A stretch of 64,000 nucleotides of DNA from Enterobacter sp. Bisph1 (GTDB taxonomy: Bacteria > Pseudomonadota > Gammaproteobacteria > Enterobacterales > Enterobacteriaceae): assembly GCF_000814905.1 (NCBI RefSeq), contig NZ_JXAG01000035.1:62001-126000 (forward strand). The letters are read 5' to 3'. The position numbers and the translations under genes are program-made. Every line of letters starts with the position of its first letter. Position 1 is the stretch's first letter. Under the pieces are notes generated by a model. It had not been told where the DNA came from and made no database searches. It was given only the letters and a program-made list of their open reading frames with translations. This document shows positions 9,030-17,429 of the stretch, piece after piece.

Positions 9030-9054
9030 TGTACAAAAAAAGAAAATTTGTACG
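9030..9054. promoter_or_regulatory. Paired TGTAC motif in the bluF leader
   Basis: TGTACA at 9030-9035 and TGTACG at 9049-9054 flank an A-rich 13-base spacer. They lie about 130 bases upstream of the bluF start and between the divergent ycgZ and bluF genes, a position suited to control of either. Confidence 0.4.
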
Positions 9055-9179
9055 GATTTTCGTCGCTGAATCTGACGCGTCATGCGCACAAACTGTTTAA
9101 AAAACAAGAGGATCGAGACAGGAAGAGAGCGCATTCATCTGCTATGGTAAATAATCCTAAATTGTCCTTCGGAACCCGT

Positions 9180-10403
9180 ATGCTTACTACCATCATTTAC
9201 CGCAGCCATCTCCATGAGCATGTCTCCTTAAAAATGCTTGAAGAGATGGTCGCCGCTGCGAACATTAAGAATGGCCAGGCCAGCGTAACGGGCATCCTGC
9301 TGTTTAATGGCACCCATTTTTTTCAATTACTGGAAGGGCCGGAAGAGCGCGTTGACGCTATCTATCAGGCCATCTGTGCCGATACACGCCACTACAATCT
9401 GGTTGAGCTGCTGCGGGACTACGCCCCGCTACGCCGCTTTGGTAAGACCGGCATGGAGCTGTTTGACCTGCGCAACTATGATCGTGAAGCGGTGTTGCAA
9501 ACGGTGTTCGATAAAGGCACAACGCGCTATCAACTGACCTATGGCGATCGCGCTTTGCAATTTTTTCAAACTTTCGTCGAAGATGGCGCAAAAGAGTATT
9601 ACTACGAAATTCCCCCCGCCGATGCGTGGGAGTTTGTCGTCGAGGGCACGGCTGTTGCACTGCCCTCTGCTGTTTTCGATACGCCGAGTGATTACCGTTT
9701 TGCCTTTCAGCCGATTGTCGATCCCTTTGCACGAGAAATCGTGGCGGTAGAAGCCCTGCTGCGCACCCGCGACGGCGGCTCTGCCCAGACCTGGTTTGAG
9801 CAACAGGGCGGGGAGGATATTTACCGGGCCGATCTGCACAGCAAAAAAGTCGCCTTCGCGATGGCCGCTGCCTTAAAGATTGGCCCACAAACTCTGTCGG
9901 TGAATCTATTGCCGATGACGCTGATTAAGGTGGCGAACGCCGTTGAATTTATCGTGCAGGCGATTAAAGAGAACGGGCTGGTTCCCGAGCAGGTGATTGT
10001 TGAGTTTGTCGAAAGCGAAGTTATCTCGCACCTCGCCGAGTTTACCCAGGCGGTAAAACTGCTTAAAGGTGCCGGTATTCGCGTGGCGATCGATCACTTT
10101 GGCGAGGGGTATGGCGGCCTGGTGTTACTGACCCAGTTCCAGCCCGACAGAATTAAAATTAACCGCGCGCTGATTGCCGATGTGCACAAAAGCGGCTCCC
10201 GCCAGGCGGTAGTGCAGGCAATTATTAAGTGCTGTATCTCCCTTGAAATTGCTATCTCCGCCGTCGGTATCGAGAAAGCGGAAGAGTGGATGTGGCTTGA
10301 GTCGGCGGGTATTTCCCAGTTCCAGGGTTATCTGTTTGCCCGCCCCGATCTGCAGGGCATTCCACCGGTGGCCTGGCCGGAAAAAAGAGATGAGCGTGTA
10401 TAA
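9180..10403 (+). CDS. bluF: BLUF-domain blue-light sensor with degenerate EAL domain
   Basis: The start is set at the ATG at 9180, where the protein begins MLTTIIYRSH like E. coli BluF (YcgF); the frame is open further upstream but without similarity. Length is 407 residues. The BLUF domain covers about 1-95, with the flavin-network Tyr7, Asn31 and Gln49 in place. The EAL domain covers about 155-400. It keeps EALLR, but other phosphodiesterase motifs are changed: VEFVES in place of E-x-T-E-S, IDHFGEGY in place of DDFGTGY, and IKIN in place of IKID. It therefore should not degrade c-di-GMP; in E. coli BluF binds and removes the repressor BluR. bluR follows on the same strand. Confidence 0.93.
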   Translation: MLTTIIYRSHLHEHVSLKMLEEMVAAANIKNGQASVTGILLFNGTHFFQLLEGPEERVDAIYQAICADTRHYNLVELLRDYAPLRRFGKTGMELFDLRNYDREAVLQTVFDKGTTRYQLTYGDRALQFFQTFVEDGAKEYYYEIPPADAWEFVVEGTAVALPSAVFDTPSDYRFAFQPIVDPFAREIVAVEALLRTRDGGSAQTWFEQQGGEDIYRADLHSKKVAFAMAAALKIGPQTLSVNLLPMTLIKVANAVEFIVQAIKENGLVPEQVIVEFVESEVISHLAEFTQAVKLLKGAGIRVAIDHFGEGYGGLVLLTQFQPDRIKINRALIADVHKSGSRQAVVQAIIKCCISLEIAISAVGIEKAEEWMWLESAGISQFQGYLFARPDLQGIPPVAWPEKRDERV

Positions 10404-10418
10404 GCTGTGCGGCAAAGT

Positions 10419-10440
10419 TGTACAGAAAAGGATTTGTACA
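10419..10440. promoter_or_regulatory. TTGTACA-N10-TGTACAA repeat upstream of bluR
   Basis: TGTACA at 10419-10424 and 10435-10440 form a symmetric pair with matching outer bases, 62 bases before bluR. It resembles the two pairs near ycgZ and bluF and could serve for autoregulation of bluR. Inferred only from sequence and place. Confidence 0.5.
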
Positions 10441-10502
10441 ACTCTGCAAACTTCAATTACTCTGTAGGATGAGCACACTGGCGTTAACTGCATGAGGGAA
10501 CT

Positions 10503-11258
10503 ATGGCGTTTTATAGTATCGGCGAGGTTGCCGAACGCTGCGGAATAAATCCGGTCACACTGCGCGCCTGGCAGCGCAGATACGGGCTGTTAAAACCACA
10601 GCGAAGCGAAGGCGGCCATCGACAATTTGATGAGTCGGATATTCAGCGCATTGTTGAAATCAAGCGCTGGATAGAGAGCGGAATATCCGTAAGCAAAGTT
10701 AAAGCATTACTCGACGAAGACAAATTTGTTGGCCAGTCAAACTGGGCTTCTCTCCAGGAACAGATGATGTCCATGCTGCGCCAGATGAACCCAACCCGCC
10801 TGCGCGACACGCTGATTGCTTTAAGCCGCAAACATACCCCGGACATCCTCATCGACCAGATTCTGGTTCCGGTGCGCCAACGCCTGAGCCTCGATAAAAA
10901 TACCGCACGAGTAATATTAAGCCTGCTTGATGGCGTGCTGATTGAGTTTGCCGCGTCCGGTATAGCCACCGCCCGCGAGCAGGCACCGAAAGTGGCGCTA
11001 CTGATCGCCTGGGGAAATGATGATCGTACGCAGTTATGGCTTGAGGCCTGGCGTCTTTCGCAACAGGGCTGGCGCATCGATGTCCTCGCCGAGCCGCTGG
11101 ACTCCCCTCACCCGGAATTTTTCCCCGGCCAGCATCTGTTTGTCTGGACCGGTAAACTGTTAACGCGCAGCCAGACGCAGCAACTGGCGCACTGGCGTGA
11201 ACAGGGTTTTGCCATATCGTTTCATGGAGGCAGCGCCGATCCGACGTCGCACAGCTAA
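10503..11258 (+). CDS. bluR: MerR-family repressor BluR
   Basis: The protein has 251 residues. It starts with a MerR winged helix (IGEVAERCGINPVTLRAWQRRYG, then GGHRQFDESDI) closely matching E. coli BluR (YcgE). A helical segment and a C-terminal B12-binding-like fold follow, without the cobalamin DxHxxG signature, as in the E. coli protein. BluR represses ycgZ-ymgA-ariR and is antagonised by BluF under blue light at low temperature. It lies 99 bp downstream of bluF on the same strand and converges with the MFS gene downstream. Its E. coli relative MlrA acts on curli instead; the bluF neighbour favours BluR. Confidence 0.9.
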   Translation: MAFYSIGEVAERCGINPVTLRAWQRRYGLLKPQRSEGGHRQFDESDIQRIVEIKRWIESGISVSKVKALLDEDKFVGQSNWASLQEQMMSMLRQMNPTRLRDTLIALSRKHTPDILIDQILVPVRQRLSLDKNTARVILSLLDGVLIEFAASGIATAREQAPKVALLIAWGNDDRTQLWLEAWRLSQQGWRIDVLAEPLDSPHPEFFPGQHLFVWTGKLLTRSQTQQLAHWREQGFAISFHGGSADPTSHS

Positions 11259-11283
11259 CGCTTAAAACCGGGTTTGCATTTGT

Positions 11284-12525
11284 TCACCGTGACGCCACAT
11301 CGCTTTCCAGCCGCTGGCGGTGACGCAAACCGGGGAACCACTTCATCCACAGCGCCACCACAATCAACGTACCGACGCCGCCAATCGCTGCCGCAGGCAC
11401 CGCGCCTAGCCACGCCGCCAGCATGCCCGATTCAAACTCCCCGAGCTGGTTAGAGGTATTAATAAAGATTGAGTTAACGGCGTTAACGCGACCACGCATC
11501 TCATCCGGCGTGTCGAGCTGCACCAGCGAACCGCGGATAACCATACTCACCATATCGAAACCGCCCAGCGCAAACAGCGCCAGTAACGACAGCCACATCC
11601 AGCTTGAGAAGGCGAAAACCAGCGTTGCGACACCAAACCCGGCTACGCACAGAAACATAATCATTCCGACATGGCGCGTTAACGCGCGATGGCTTAACCA
11701 AAAGCCAATCAGCAGCGCGCCCACTGCCGGTGCGCTACGCAATAGCCCCAGGCCCAGCGGCCCGGTATGCAGCACATCATGGGCGAAAATCGGCAGCAGC
11801 GCCGTTGCCCCGCCGAGCAGCACGGCAAACAGATCCAGCGAGATAACCCCCAGCACATCCGGGCGATTGCGGATAAACCTGACACCCGCGAACAGCGAAG
11901 ATAGGGTCGCTGGCGTACGCGGTGGCGGTGCCTGTTCATAGCGCAGGGTCATCACCAGCAGTAATGACAGCAGATAGAGCCCGGCGGTGACGCTGTACAC
12001 CACATCCGCCCCGGTGGCATAGAGAAAGCCGCCGAGCGCCGGGCCGACAATCTGCGCCGCCTGGCCGGAAACGGCATTCGCCGCCGTCGCGCGCGGCAGA
12101 ATAGACAGCGGCACCAGCGCGGGCAACATGGAGGTCATCGACGGCGATTCGATGGTTTTGGCAATGGAGATAATAAAGATCAGCAGCAGGATAACCCAAA
12201 CGCTGGCCTCCCCTTGCCAGCTCAGCCATGCGAGGGCGACGATAGCCACCCACTCACAGATTTGCCCTAACAGCACCACCCGACGGCGGTCGAACTGGTC
12301 GGCGATATGCCCGGCGGGCAGCGCCAGCGTCAGCGAAGGAATAAACTGCGCCAGCCCAATCATGCCGAGCCAGAACGCGCTCTGGGTCTGGGCATAAATT
12401 TGCCAGCCAACAATAATCGATAACATCTGAAAACCGAAACTGGAGCTGGTTCGCGCCAGCCAAAAGGCGACAAACGAGCGATGCTGCAGTAAACGACCCT
12501 CATTGCCAGGTAACACCGGAGCCAT
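11284..12525 (-). CDS. MFS transporter (DHA3/MFS_3 type)
   Basis: The 413-residue protein has about 12 membrane segments, a loop 2-3 motif GHIADQFDRRRVV, and FARTSSSFGF-like residues near the start, typical of the MFS_3 group that includes EntS-like exporters. The C-terminal MRGRVNAVNSIFINTSNQLGE is also characteristic. It lies 17 bp downstream of the emrB-like gene on the same strand, so it is probably part of the same efflux operon and under the MarR regulator at 15289-15744. The substrate is unknown; export is inferred from family and context. Confidence 0.85.
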   Translation of the reverse strand: MAPVLPGNEGRLLQHRSFVAFWLARTSSSFGFQMLSIIVGWQIYAQTQSAFWLGMIGLAQFIPSLTLALPAGHIADQFDRRRVVLLGQICEWVAIVALAWLSWQGEASVWVILLLIFIISIAKTIESPSMTSMLPALVPLSILPRATAANAVSGQAAQIVGPALGGFLYATGADVVYSVTAGLYLLSLLLVMTLRYEQAPPPRTPATLSSLFAGVRFIRNRPDVLGVISLDLFAVLLGGATALLPIFAHDVLHTGPLGLGLLRSAPAVGALLIGFWLSHRALTRHVGMIMFLCVAGFGVATLVFAFSSWMWLSLLALFALGGFDMVSMVIRGSLVQLDTPDEMRGRVNAVNSIFINTSNQLGEFESGMLAAWLGAVPAAAIGGVGTLIVVALWMKWFPGLRHRQRLESDVASR

Positions 12526-12542
12526 AGCTTATTCCATCTCTG

Positions 12543-14078
12543 TTAGTGACCCGCCGAGGGCGCACCCGGCGCACCGGAGCGGACAAACGGCGGGCGTGCA
12601 AACCAAATCACCACAATAAGGGCCAAAAATCCCCAGCCCAGCAGCCAAAAATAGTCGATGGTCGACAGCATATAGGCTTGTTGTTCAAGGGTTCTGTCCA
12701 CCGCCGCCAGATGCTGTTGCGTTACGCCGCCCATTTTGTCCAGGTAATCCGTCGCCGCCGGGTGATAAATGGAGACGCTCTCTGCAAGGTTCGCGTGATG
12801 GTAAATTTCGCGCCGCGACCAGATCCAGGTGGTAAGGGAAGAGGCAAACGAGCCGCCGAGCACGCGGAAAAAAGTCGCCAGCCCGGAGCCTTCCGCCACC
12901 GCCACGCCGTGCAAATTCGACAGCACAATGGTGGTTATCGGCATAAAGAAAAACGCCACGCCGATCCCCATAAACATCTGCACTTGCGCCACGGTACGGA
13001 AATCGACGTCGGTGTTAAACTGCGCGCGAATCAGGCACGACGCGCCCATAGTAAGAAATGACAAGGTCGCCAGCAGGCGCAGATCCACTTTGTGGGCATA
13101 GCGGCCGACAAAGGGCGTCAGCAGCAGCGGCAGAAAGCCCATCGGCGCGGCGGCAAGCCCGGCCCAGATGGCGGTATAGCCCATTTGGGTTTGCAACCAC
13201 TGCGGCAAAATAATGTTGATGGCGAAAAAGGCGGCATAGCCAAGGGTTAACGTTATCGTGCCGATAGCAAAATTACGGTCTTTAAACAGCCGCAGGTTGA
13301 CTATCGGGTGCTGCTCGCCCAGCTCCCAGATAACGAAGGACGTCAGCGCAATCGCAGAAATCACTGACATCACGATAATTTCCGGCGCGCTGAACCAGTC
13401 CATATCGTTGCCTTTATCCAGCACCACTTGCAGCAAGCCAACACCCAGCACTAAAAGCGCAATGCCGACGTAATCAATGGGCGAGTGCGACGTCGCCTCT
13501 TCCCGCTCGCGCAGCTGCGTCCAGACGACGATGGCGGCGAAAATACCAATCGGCACGTTAATATAGAAAATCCACGGCCACGAATAGTTATCGGTGATCC
13601 AGCCGCCGGTGATCGGCCCAACAATCGGCGCAACCACCGTCACCATCGATAGCAGCGCCAGCGCCATACTGCGTTTACTGGTCGGGAATATCACCAACAG
13701 CAGCGTCTGGCACATGGGAAACATCGGCCCGGCGAAAAAACCCTGCAGGGCGCGGAAAATAATCAGCTCGGTCATGGTGTGGGCAAACCCGCACAGAAAA
13801 GAGGTCAGGGTAAACAGCGCCACCGAACCCACAAACAGCTTTAGCTGACCAAAACGACGGGTAAACCAGCCGGTGAGCGGCAGCGCAATGGCGTTACACA
13901 CCGCAAACGAAGTGATAACCCAGGTACCCTGATCGGAACTGACGCCGAGGTTGCCGGCAATGGTCGGCAGCGCCACGTTGGCGATAGTGGTGTCGAGCAC
14001 CTGCATAAAGGTCGCCAGCGACAAAGCTATCGTCGCCAGCAGCAGGCTGGGTGGCGTAAACGCCGACTTATCTTGCAT
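12543..14078 (-). CDS. emrB: EmrB-type DHA2 multidrug efflux transporter
   Basis: The protein has 511 residues and 14 predicted membrane segments, as expected for the DHA2 family. Family motifs are visible: QVLDTTIANVALPTIAG in the first segment, GWFTRRFGQLKLF in loop 2-3, and the segment 5 stretch ending in PIVGPITGGWITD. It follows the EmrA-like gene by 10 bp. EmrA and EmrB form an inner-membrane pump reaching TolC and expel hydrophobic compounds and uncouplers using the proton gradient. It may be a paralogue of the housekeeping emrB, since this locus carries an extra MFS gene and its own MarR regulator. Confidence 0.9.
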   Translation of the reverse strand: MQDKSAFTPPSLLLATIALSLATFMQVLDTTIANVALPTIAGNLGVSSDQGTWVITSFAVCNAIALPLTGWFTRRFGQLKLFVGSVALFTLTSFLCGFAHTMTELIIFRALQGFFAGPMFPMCQTLLLVIFPTSKRSMALALLSMVTVVAPIVGPITGGWITDNYSWPWIFYINVPIGIFAAIVVWTQLREREEATSHSPIDYVGIALLVLGVGLLQVVLDKGNDMDWFSAPEIIVMSVISAIALTSFVIWELGEQHPIVNLRLFKDRNFAIGTITLTLGYAAFFAINIILPQWLQTQMGYTAIWAGLAAAPMGFLPLLLTPFVGRYAHKVDLRLLATLSFLTMGASCLIRAQFNTDVDFRTVAQVQMFMGIGVAFFFMPITTIVLSNLHGVAVAEGSGLATFFRVLGGSFASSLTTWIWSRREIYHHANLAESVSIYHPAATDYLDKMGGVTQQHLAAVDRTLEQQAYMLSTIDYFWLLGWGFLALIVVIWFARPPFVRSGAPGAPSAGH

Positions 14079-14088
14079 AACGTCTCTC

Positions 14089-15267
14089 TTAGCGGGCGCG
14101 GGTCGCTACCGCCTGGCTGTTGTCATGAAGAATTTTCGCCACCAGCCGATCGGCATTATCCAGTGCATTCTGATAAACGTCGGTGGTGAAGCGCGGGGCG
14201 GCCACGGTTTTTGGCGGCAGCAGATCGCCCTGCGGGTTACGAATATCGACGCGGGCAAACATCGACAGTCCGACGCGCAGCGGATGCTTTTGCATATCAT
14301 GGGGATCGAGGGTGATACGCACCGGCAAACGCTGGATGATTTTGATCCAGTTCCCGCTGGCGTTCTGCGCTGGCAGCAGCGAAAAGGCGCTGCCGGTGCC
14401 AATCCCTAAGCTTTCGATGGTGCCGTGATACTCAATATCGTCACCATAGAGATCGGCGGTCAGCGTCACTTTTTGCCCCAGACGCATGGTGTTCATCTGG
14501 CTCTCTTTAAAGTTGGCATCCACCCACACCTGATCCAGCGGCACAATCGACATCAGTGTCGTACCGGAGTTAACACGCATACCGAGCTGCACCGCGCGTT
14601 TGGCGACAAAGCCGCTTACCGGGGCAACAATCGTGCTGCGAGCGTTATCAAGGAAGCGCTGGCGCAACGTGGCAATGGCACTTTTGATTTCCGGGTGGCT
14701 GTCGATAACCGTGTCATCGGTCATCGCCAGATTAGTGGTTAATACCTGCTGTGCCGCGGCCAGATCGCTCTTCGCGGTGGCAACCGCATCGCGGTAGTGC
14801 GCCAAATCTTCAGCGGATATTGCGCCGCTGGTGGCAATTTTCTGCCGACGCGCATAGTCGTTCTGCGCGGTTTGCAACGCCGTTTGCTTCGCGGCCAGCT
14901 GGGCACGGTAATTGTCTACGGTGCTGTATAAGCCACGCACCTGACGCACGGTGCTGGCGAGATTGGCTTCTGCCTGCTGCAGGGCAATTTCGGTATCGCT
15001 CGGGTCAAGCAATACCAGCGGCTGCCCTTTCGCAACATAATCGCCTTCATCGACGGCAACTTGCGTCACCGTGCCGCCGATTTGTGGCGTTAACGTCACC
15101 AGATTGGCATTCACGTAAGCGTCGTCGGTGGTTTCGTAGTAACGGGCGTACAACAGATACCAGGCCAGACAGCCGGCGGCGATAAGTAGCAAAACAACGA
15201 ACAGAATGGCGAAGTTGCGCTTACGTTTGCCCGGCGCGCGTTCGGGTTGTGCAGATGAAGTTTGCAT
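14089..15267 (-). CDS. emrA: EmrA-type membrane fusion protein
   Basis: This 392-residue HlyD/EmrA family protein has one N-terminal membrane anchor (about 20-40). The TTDDAYVNANLVTLTPQIGG lipoyl-like segment follows, then a coiled-coil hairpin at about 90-210 and a beta-barrel region containing VWVDANFKESQM and the EmrA-typical GSAFSLLPAQNASGNWIKI. It bridges the inner-membrane EmrB partner to the outer-membrane channel. The marR gene is 21 bp upstream and emrB 10 bp downstream, so the three are cotranscribed. Confidence 0.92.
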   Translation of the reverse strand: MQTSSAQPERAPGKRKRNFAILFVVLLLIAAGCLAWYLLYARYYETTDDAYVNANLVTLTPQIGGTVTQVAVDEGDYVAKGQPLVLLDPSDTEIALQQAEANLASTVRQVRGLYSTVDNYRAQLAAKQTALQTAQNDYARRQKIATSGAISAEDLAHYRDAVATAKSDLAAAQQVLTTNLAMTDDTVIDSHPEIKSAIATLRQRFLDNARSTIVAPVSGFVAKRAVQLGMRVNSGTTLMSIVPLDQVWVDANFKESQMNTMRLGQKVTLTADLYGDDIEYHGTIESLGIGTGSAFSLLPAQNASGNWIKIIQRLPVRITLDPHDMQKHPLRVGLSMFARVDIRNPQGDLLPPKTVAAPRFTTDVYQNALDNADRLVAKILHDNSQAVATRAR

Positions 15268-15288
15268 CTTGATACCTTTCAGGACAGC

Positions 15289-15744
15289 TTAGCGATGTGG
15301 GCGGGTTGCCTCGTCCGGCAACATTTTTATCAATAGTTCCACCAGCAGCCGCGACTCTTCAGCGGTTAAACGGGCGGTAAGGGAGCTGAGAATTGAGGCC
15401 AGCGCCTCATTCTGAAAGCGGTCACAAAGGGCGCGCCCTTTATCGGTGAGCTCAAGGATGACCTGGCGTTTATCTTCCGGGTTAGTACTGCGCACAATCA
15501 GGTCGCGCTTGACCATGCGCTCCAGCATACGGCTCATCGCCCCGGCATCCATCAGCAGGTTTTTACTCACTTCCACCGGGCTGTTAAAGCCTTTATAGAT
15601 ACTGATCAATACCTTGAATTGCGGCGCAGTAATGTCTGCCGACGAAAAATAGTGGCTGATAAGCTGATCTTTAAACTGGTTTGCCAGATGGATCAGCAAA
15701 CCGAGGTGCAGTTTCGGGTTAGGGTTATCCGTCGCGTCGCGCAT
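15289..15744 (-). CDS. MarR-family repressor of the efflux operon
   Basis: The 151-residue protein has the MarR winged-helix plan: ITAPQFKVLISIYK before the recognition region, DAGAMSRMLERMVKRDLI, and the wing sequence NPEDKRQVILELTDKG. It is the first gene of the marR-emrA-emrB-MFS transcript. The near-perfect palindrome right before its start (15751-15790) overlaps the promoter, which points to autorepression relieved by a small ligand, as in EmrR. EmrR itself is a little longer, so I do not use that name. Confidence 0.9.
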   Translation of the reverse strand: MRDATDNPNPKLHLGLLIHLANQFKDQLISHYFSSADITAPQFKVLISIYKGFNSPVEVSKNLLMDAGAMSRMLERMVKRDLIVRSTNPEDKRQVILELTDKGRALCDRFQNEALASILSSLTARLTAEESRLLVELLIKMLPDEATRPHR

Positions 15745-15750
15745 GATATT

Positions 15751-15790
15751 TGCCTGGTCAATAATTACAATTGAAATTACTGACCAGGCA
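15751..15790 (-). promoter_or_regulatory. 40-bp palindromic operator over the efflux operon promoter
   Basis: Outer arms TGCCTGGTCA (15751-15760) and TGACCAGGCA (15781-15790) are perfect; the whole 20-base half-sites match at 18 positions around a central CAATTG. It begins 6 bases upstream of the marR ATG. On the minus strand TTGACA (15802-15797), a 17-base spacer and TAATTT (15779-15774) give a good sigma-70 promoter whose -10 lies inside the palindrome. Binding by the adjacent MarR protein is inferred. Confidence 0.75.
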
Positions 15791-15921
15791 GCAAACTGTC
15801 AATGTATTGTCAAGATAAGCGCACGTTTTGTCAGTAATGGCGAAACGGTGAACGAGGGGGAATCGTACGGGGACGTCTAAGGGGCTTAAAAGGCGGCACC
15901 GATCAGGTGCCGTCGACTGAT

Positions 15922-16266
15922 CTATTTATTAGGCAGATTGTCATAGACATCCAGCGCGCGAGCGGTATAAACCAGCGCCGCGCCAGTATTGAGATTAATC
16001 GCAACGGCGAGGGCTTCCGCGATCTCTTCTCGCGTCGCGCCACTTTTCGCTGCGGCCTCCACGTGAATGGAGAGACAACCGTCGCAGCGCGTCGTCACCG
16101 CGACAGCTAACGCGATCAACTCATGGGTCTTCGCATCAAGATGCTGCTGCGCGGCAGCGCCCTTCTCCATCTGCTGATAGCCTTGCATAAATTCTGGCTG
16201 CGATTGGGCAAATTTTCCGATGGTTGCCAGCAAGCCACTGCGGTACTCATTCCAGTTTAGAAACAT
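15922..16266 (-). CDS. AhpD-like carboxymuconolactone decarboxylase family protein
   Basis: The 114-residue protein carries the CMD/AhpD core: LDAKTHELIALAVAVTTRC, CxxC in CDGCLSIHVEAA (about residues 60-70), then GATREEIAEALAVAI. The CxxC plus His arrangement is that of alkylhydroperoxidase D-like proteins, which can reduce peroxides or act as redox adaptors. It is a lone minus-strand gene between the efflux operon and the yciE-katN region, whose peroxide theme fits an antioxidant role. The exact reaction cannot be named. Confidence 0.85.
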   Translation of the reverse strand: MFLNWNEYRSGLLATIGKFAQSQPEFMQGYQQMEKGAAAQQHLDAKTHELIALAVAVTTRCDGCLSIHVEAAAKSGATREEIAEALAVAINLNTGAALVYTARALDVYDNLPNK

Positions 16267-16895
16267 GGCGAACTCCGGTTAGTGAATGGAAATAGAGTCC
16301 TTTAAGCACACCACAGGCCCCTCAAGCAATGAATGGGTGCAGTGCTTCAACAACTTCCTGAGTAAAAAACGAGCCAGTATTAAACAGCACGCGTTCAACT
16401 AAGATCGCCTGGCTCACACAACACGTTGGGATAGTTCTTAAAGTGGCTAAATTTAGCCATCTGGCCTGCCAGCCAATCGTAAAAATACGTCAATTAACGT
16501 CACGATACGTCAGCGTGATCTGATAAAAAACGAAGATTGTTTCTTGCGTTATTAATGCATTCAAAACTATTCGCTGTTAACTTATTAATTTCACAGTAAA
16601 TATATTACAAAGGTATTTTTTAATAACGAAGCGGCAAGCGCAAAATAACATCAACACGGCTTTTTACGTCCCGGTTTGACTATTCAAGGGGGCTAACTAA
16701 ATTTAATTGCGAAAGAAATGAATTTCCCATCAATAAATTTTAAAGGAGAGAACCGGACAAAAAAATGAATTATTAATATGTCACATATATATTAACACCT
16801 CGTTATTTAATCCTGTTTTCTTTTAACCCTAACTGCTTAGATTTGACGGCAGCGGATATTTTTTATTTTTTCTCAACGACAATAAGGATCATCTT
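16267..16895. other. Interval upstream of yciE, with a possible 38-residue frame at 16286-16402
   Basis: Most of this 629-base stretch is AT-rich and probably holds the yciE promoter. A frame from ATG 16286 to TAA 16400-16402 encodes a protein-like peptide (ending FLSKKRASIKQHAFN), but it has no ribosome site. It may be a remnant rather than a gene. The yciE ATG itself has AAGGATC upstream. Confidence 0.35.
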
Positions 16896-17402
16896 ATGAC
16901 ACCTCAAGAGAATTATCATGACTGGCTACGTGATGCACATGCTATGGAAAAACAAGCGGAATCAATGCTTACTGCCATGAGCAGCCGCATCGATAACTAT
17001 CCGGACCTGCGTGCGCGTATTGAACAGCATTTAACAGAGACGCAGGGACAGCTTAAATTGCTGGAAACGGTGCTCGATCGTAATGGTATTAACCGTTCGG
17101 TCATGAAAGATGCAACCAGCAAAATGGCGGCGATGGGCCAGTCATTTACCGGCATGTTTGCTTCCGATGAAATCGTTAAAGGCGCCATCAGCAGCTACGT
17201 TTTCGAACAATTTGAAATTGCCTGTTATACCTCGCTGATTGCCGCGGCGGAAAAAGCGGGCGATGTCGCCAGCATTGATATTTTCAAACAAATTTTAGCC
17301 CAGGAAGTGGCAATGGCCGAGTGGTCTTTGAATCATATTCCGAATGTTACGGATCAATTTTTGCTGCGTAGCGCAGCAGACGGCGTAGAGGCTAAAAAAT
17401 AA
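16896..17402 (+). CDS. yciE: YciE, DUF892 ferritin-like protein
   Basis: The 168-residue four-helix protein matches E. coli YciE almost from end to end (HDWLRDAHAMEKQAESML at 8-25, SSYVFEQFEIACYTSL, and the terminal DGVEAKK). Conserved Glu and His residues on the helices (LTETQGQ, FEQFEIACYTS, AQEVAMAEWSLNHI) suggest a di-metal site as in the ferritin superfamily. katN follows 27 bp downstream in the same operon. In Salmonella yciG, yciF, yciE and katN form one RpoS-dependent operon; here yciG and yciF lie 8 kb away. Confidence 0.92.
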   Translation: MTPQENYHDWLRDAHAMEKQAESMLTAMSSRIDNYPDLRARIEQHLTETQGQLKLLETVLDRNGINRSVMKDATSKMAAMGQSFTGMFASDEIVKGAISSYVFEQFEIACYTSLIAAAEKAGDVASIDIFKQILAQEVAMAEWSLNHIPNVTDQFLLRSAADGVEAKK

Positions 17403-17429
17403 TTATTCTTACTCTTCAGGAGGCAAGCA

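Noticed and set aside
16286-16402. A 38-codon frame that reads like protein
   Set aside because: No ribosome-binding site and no recognised match; noted within the interval entry as a possible remnant only.
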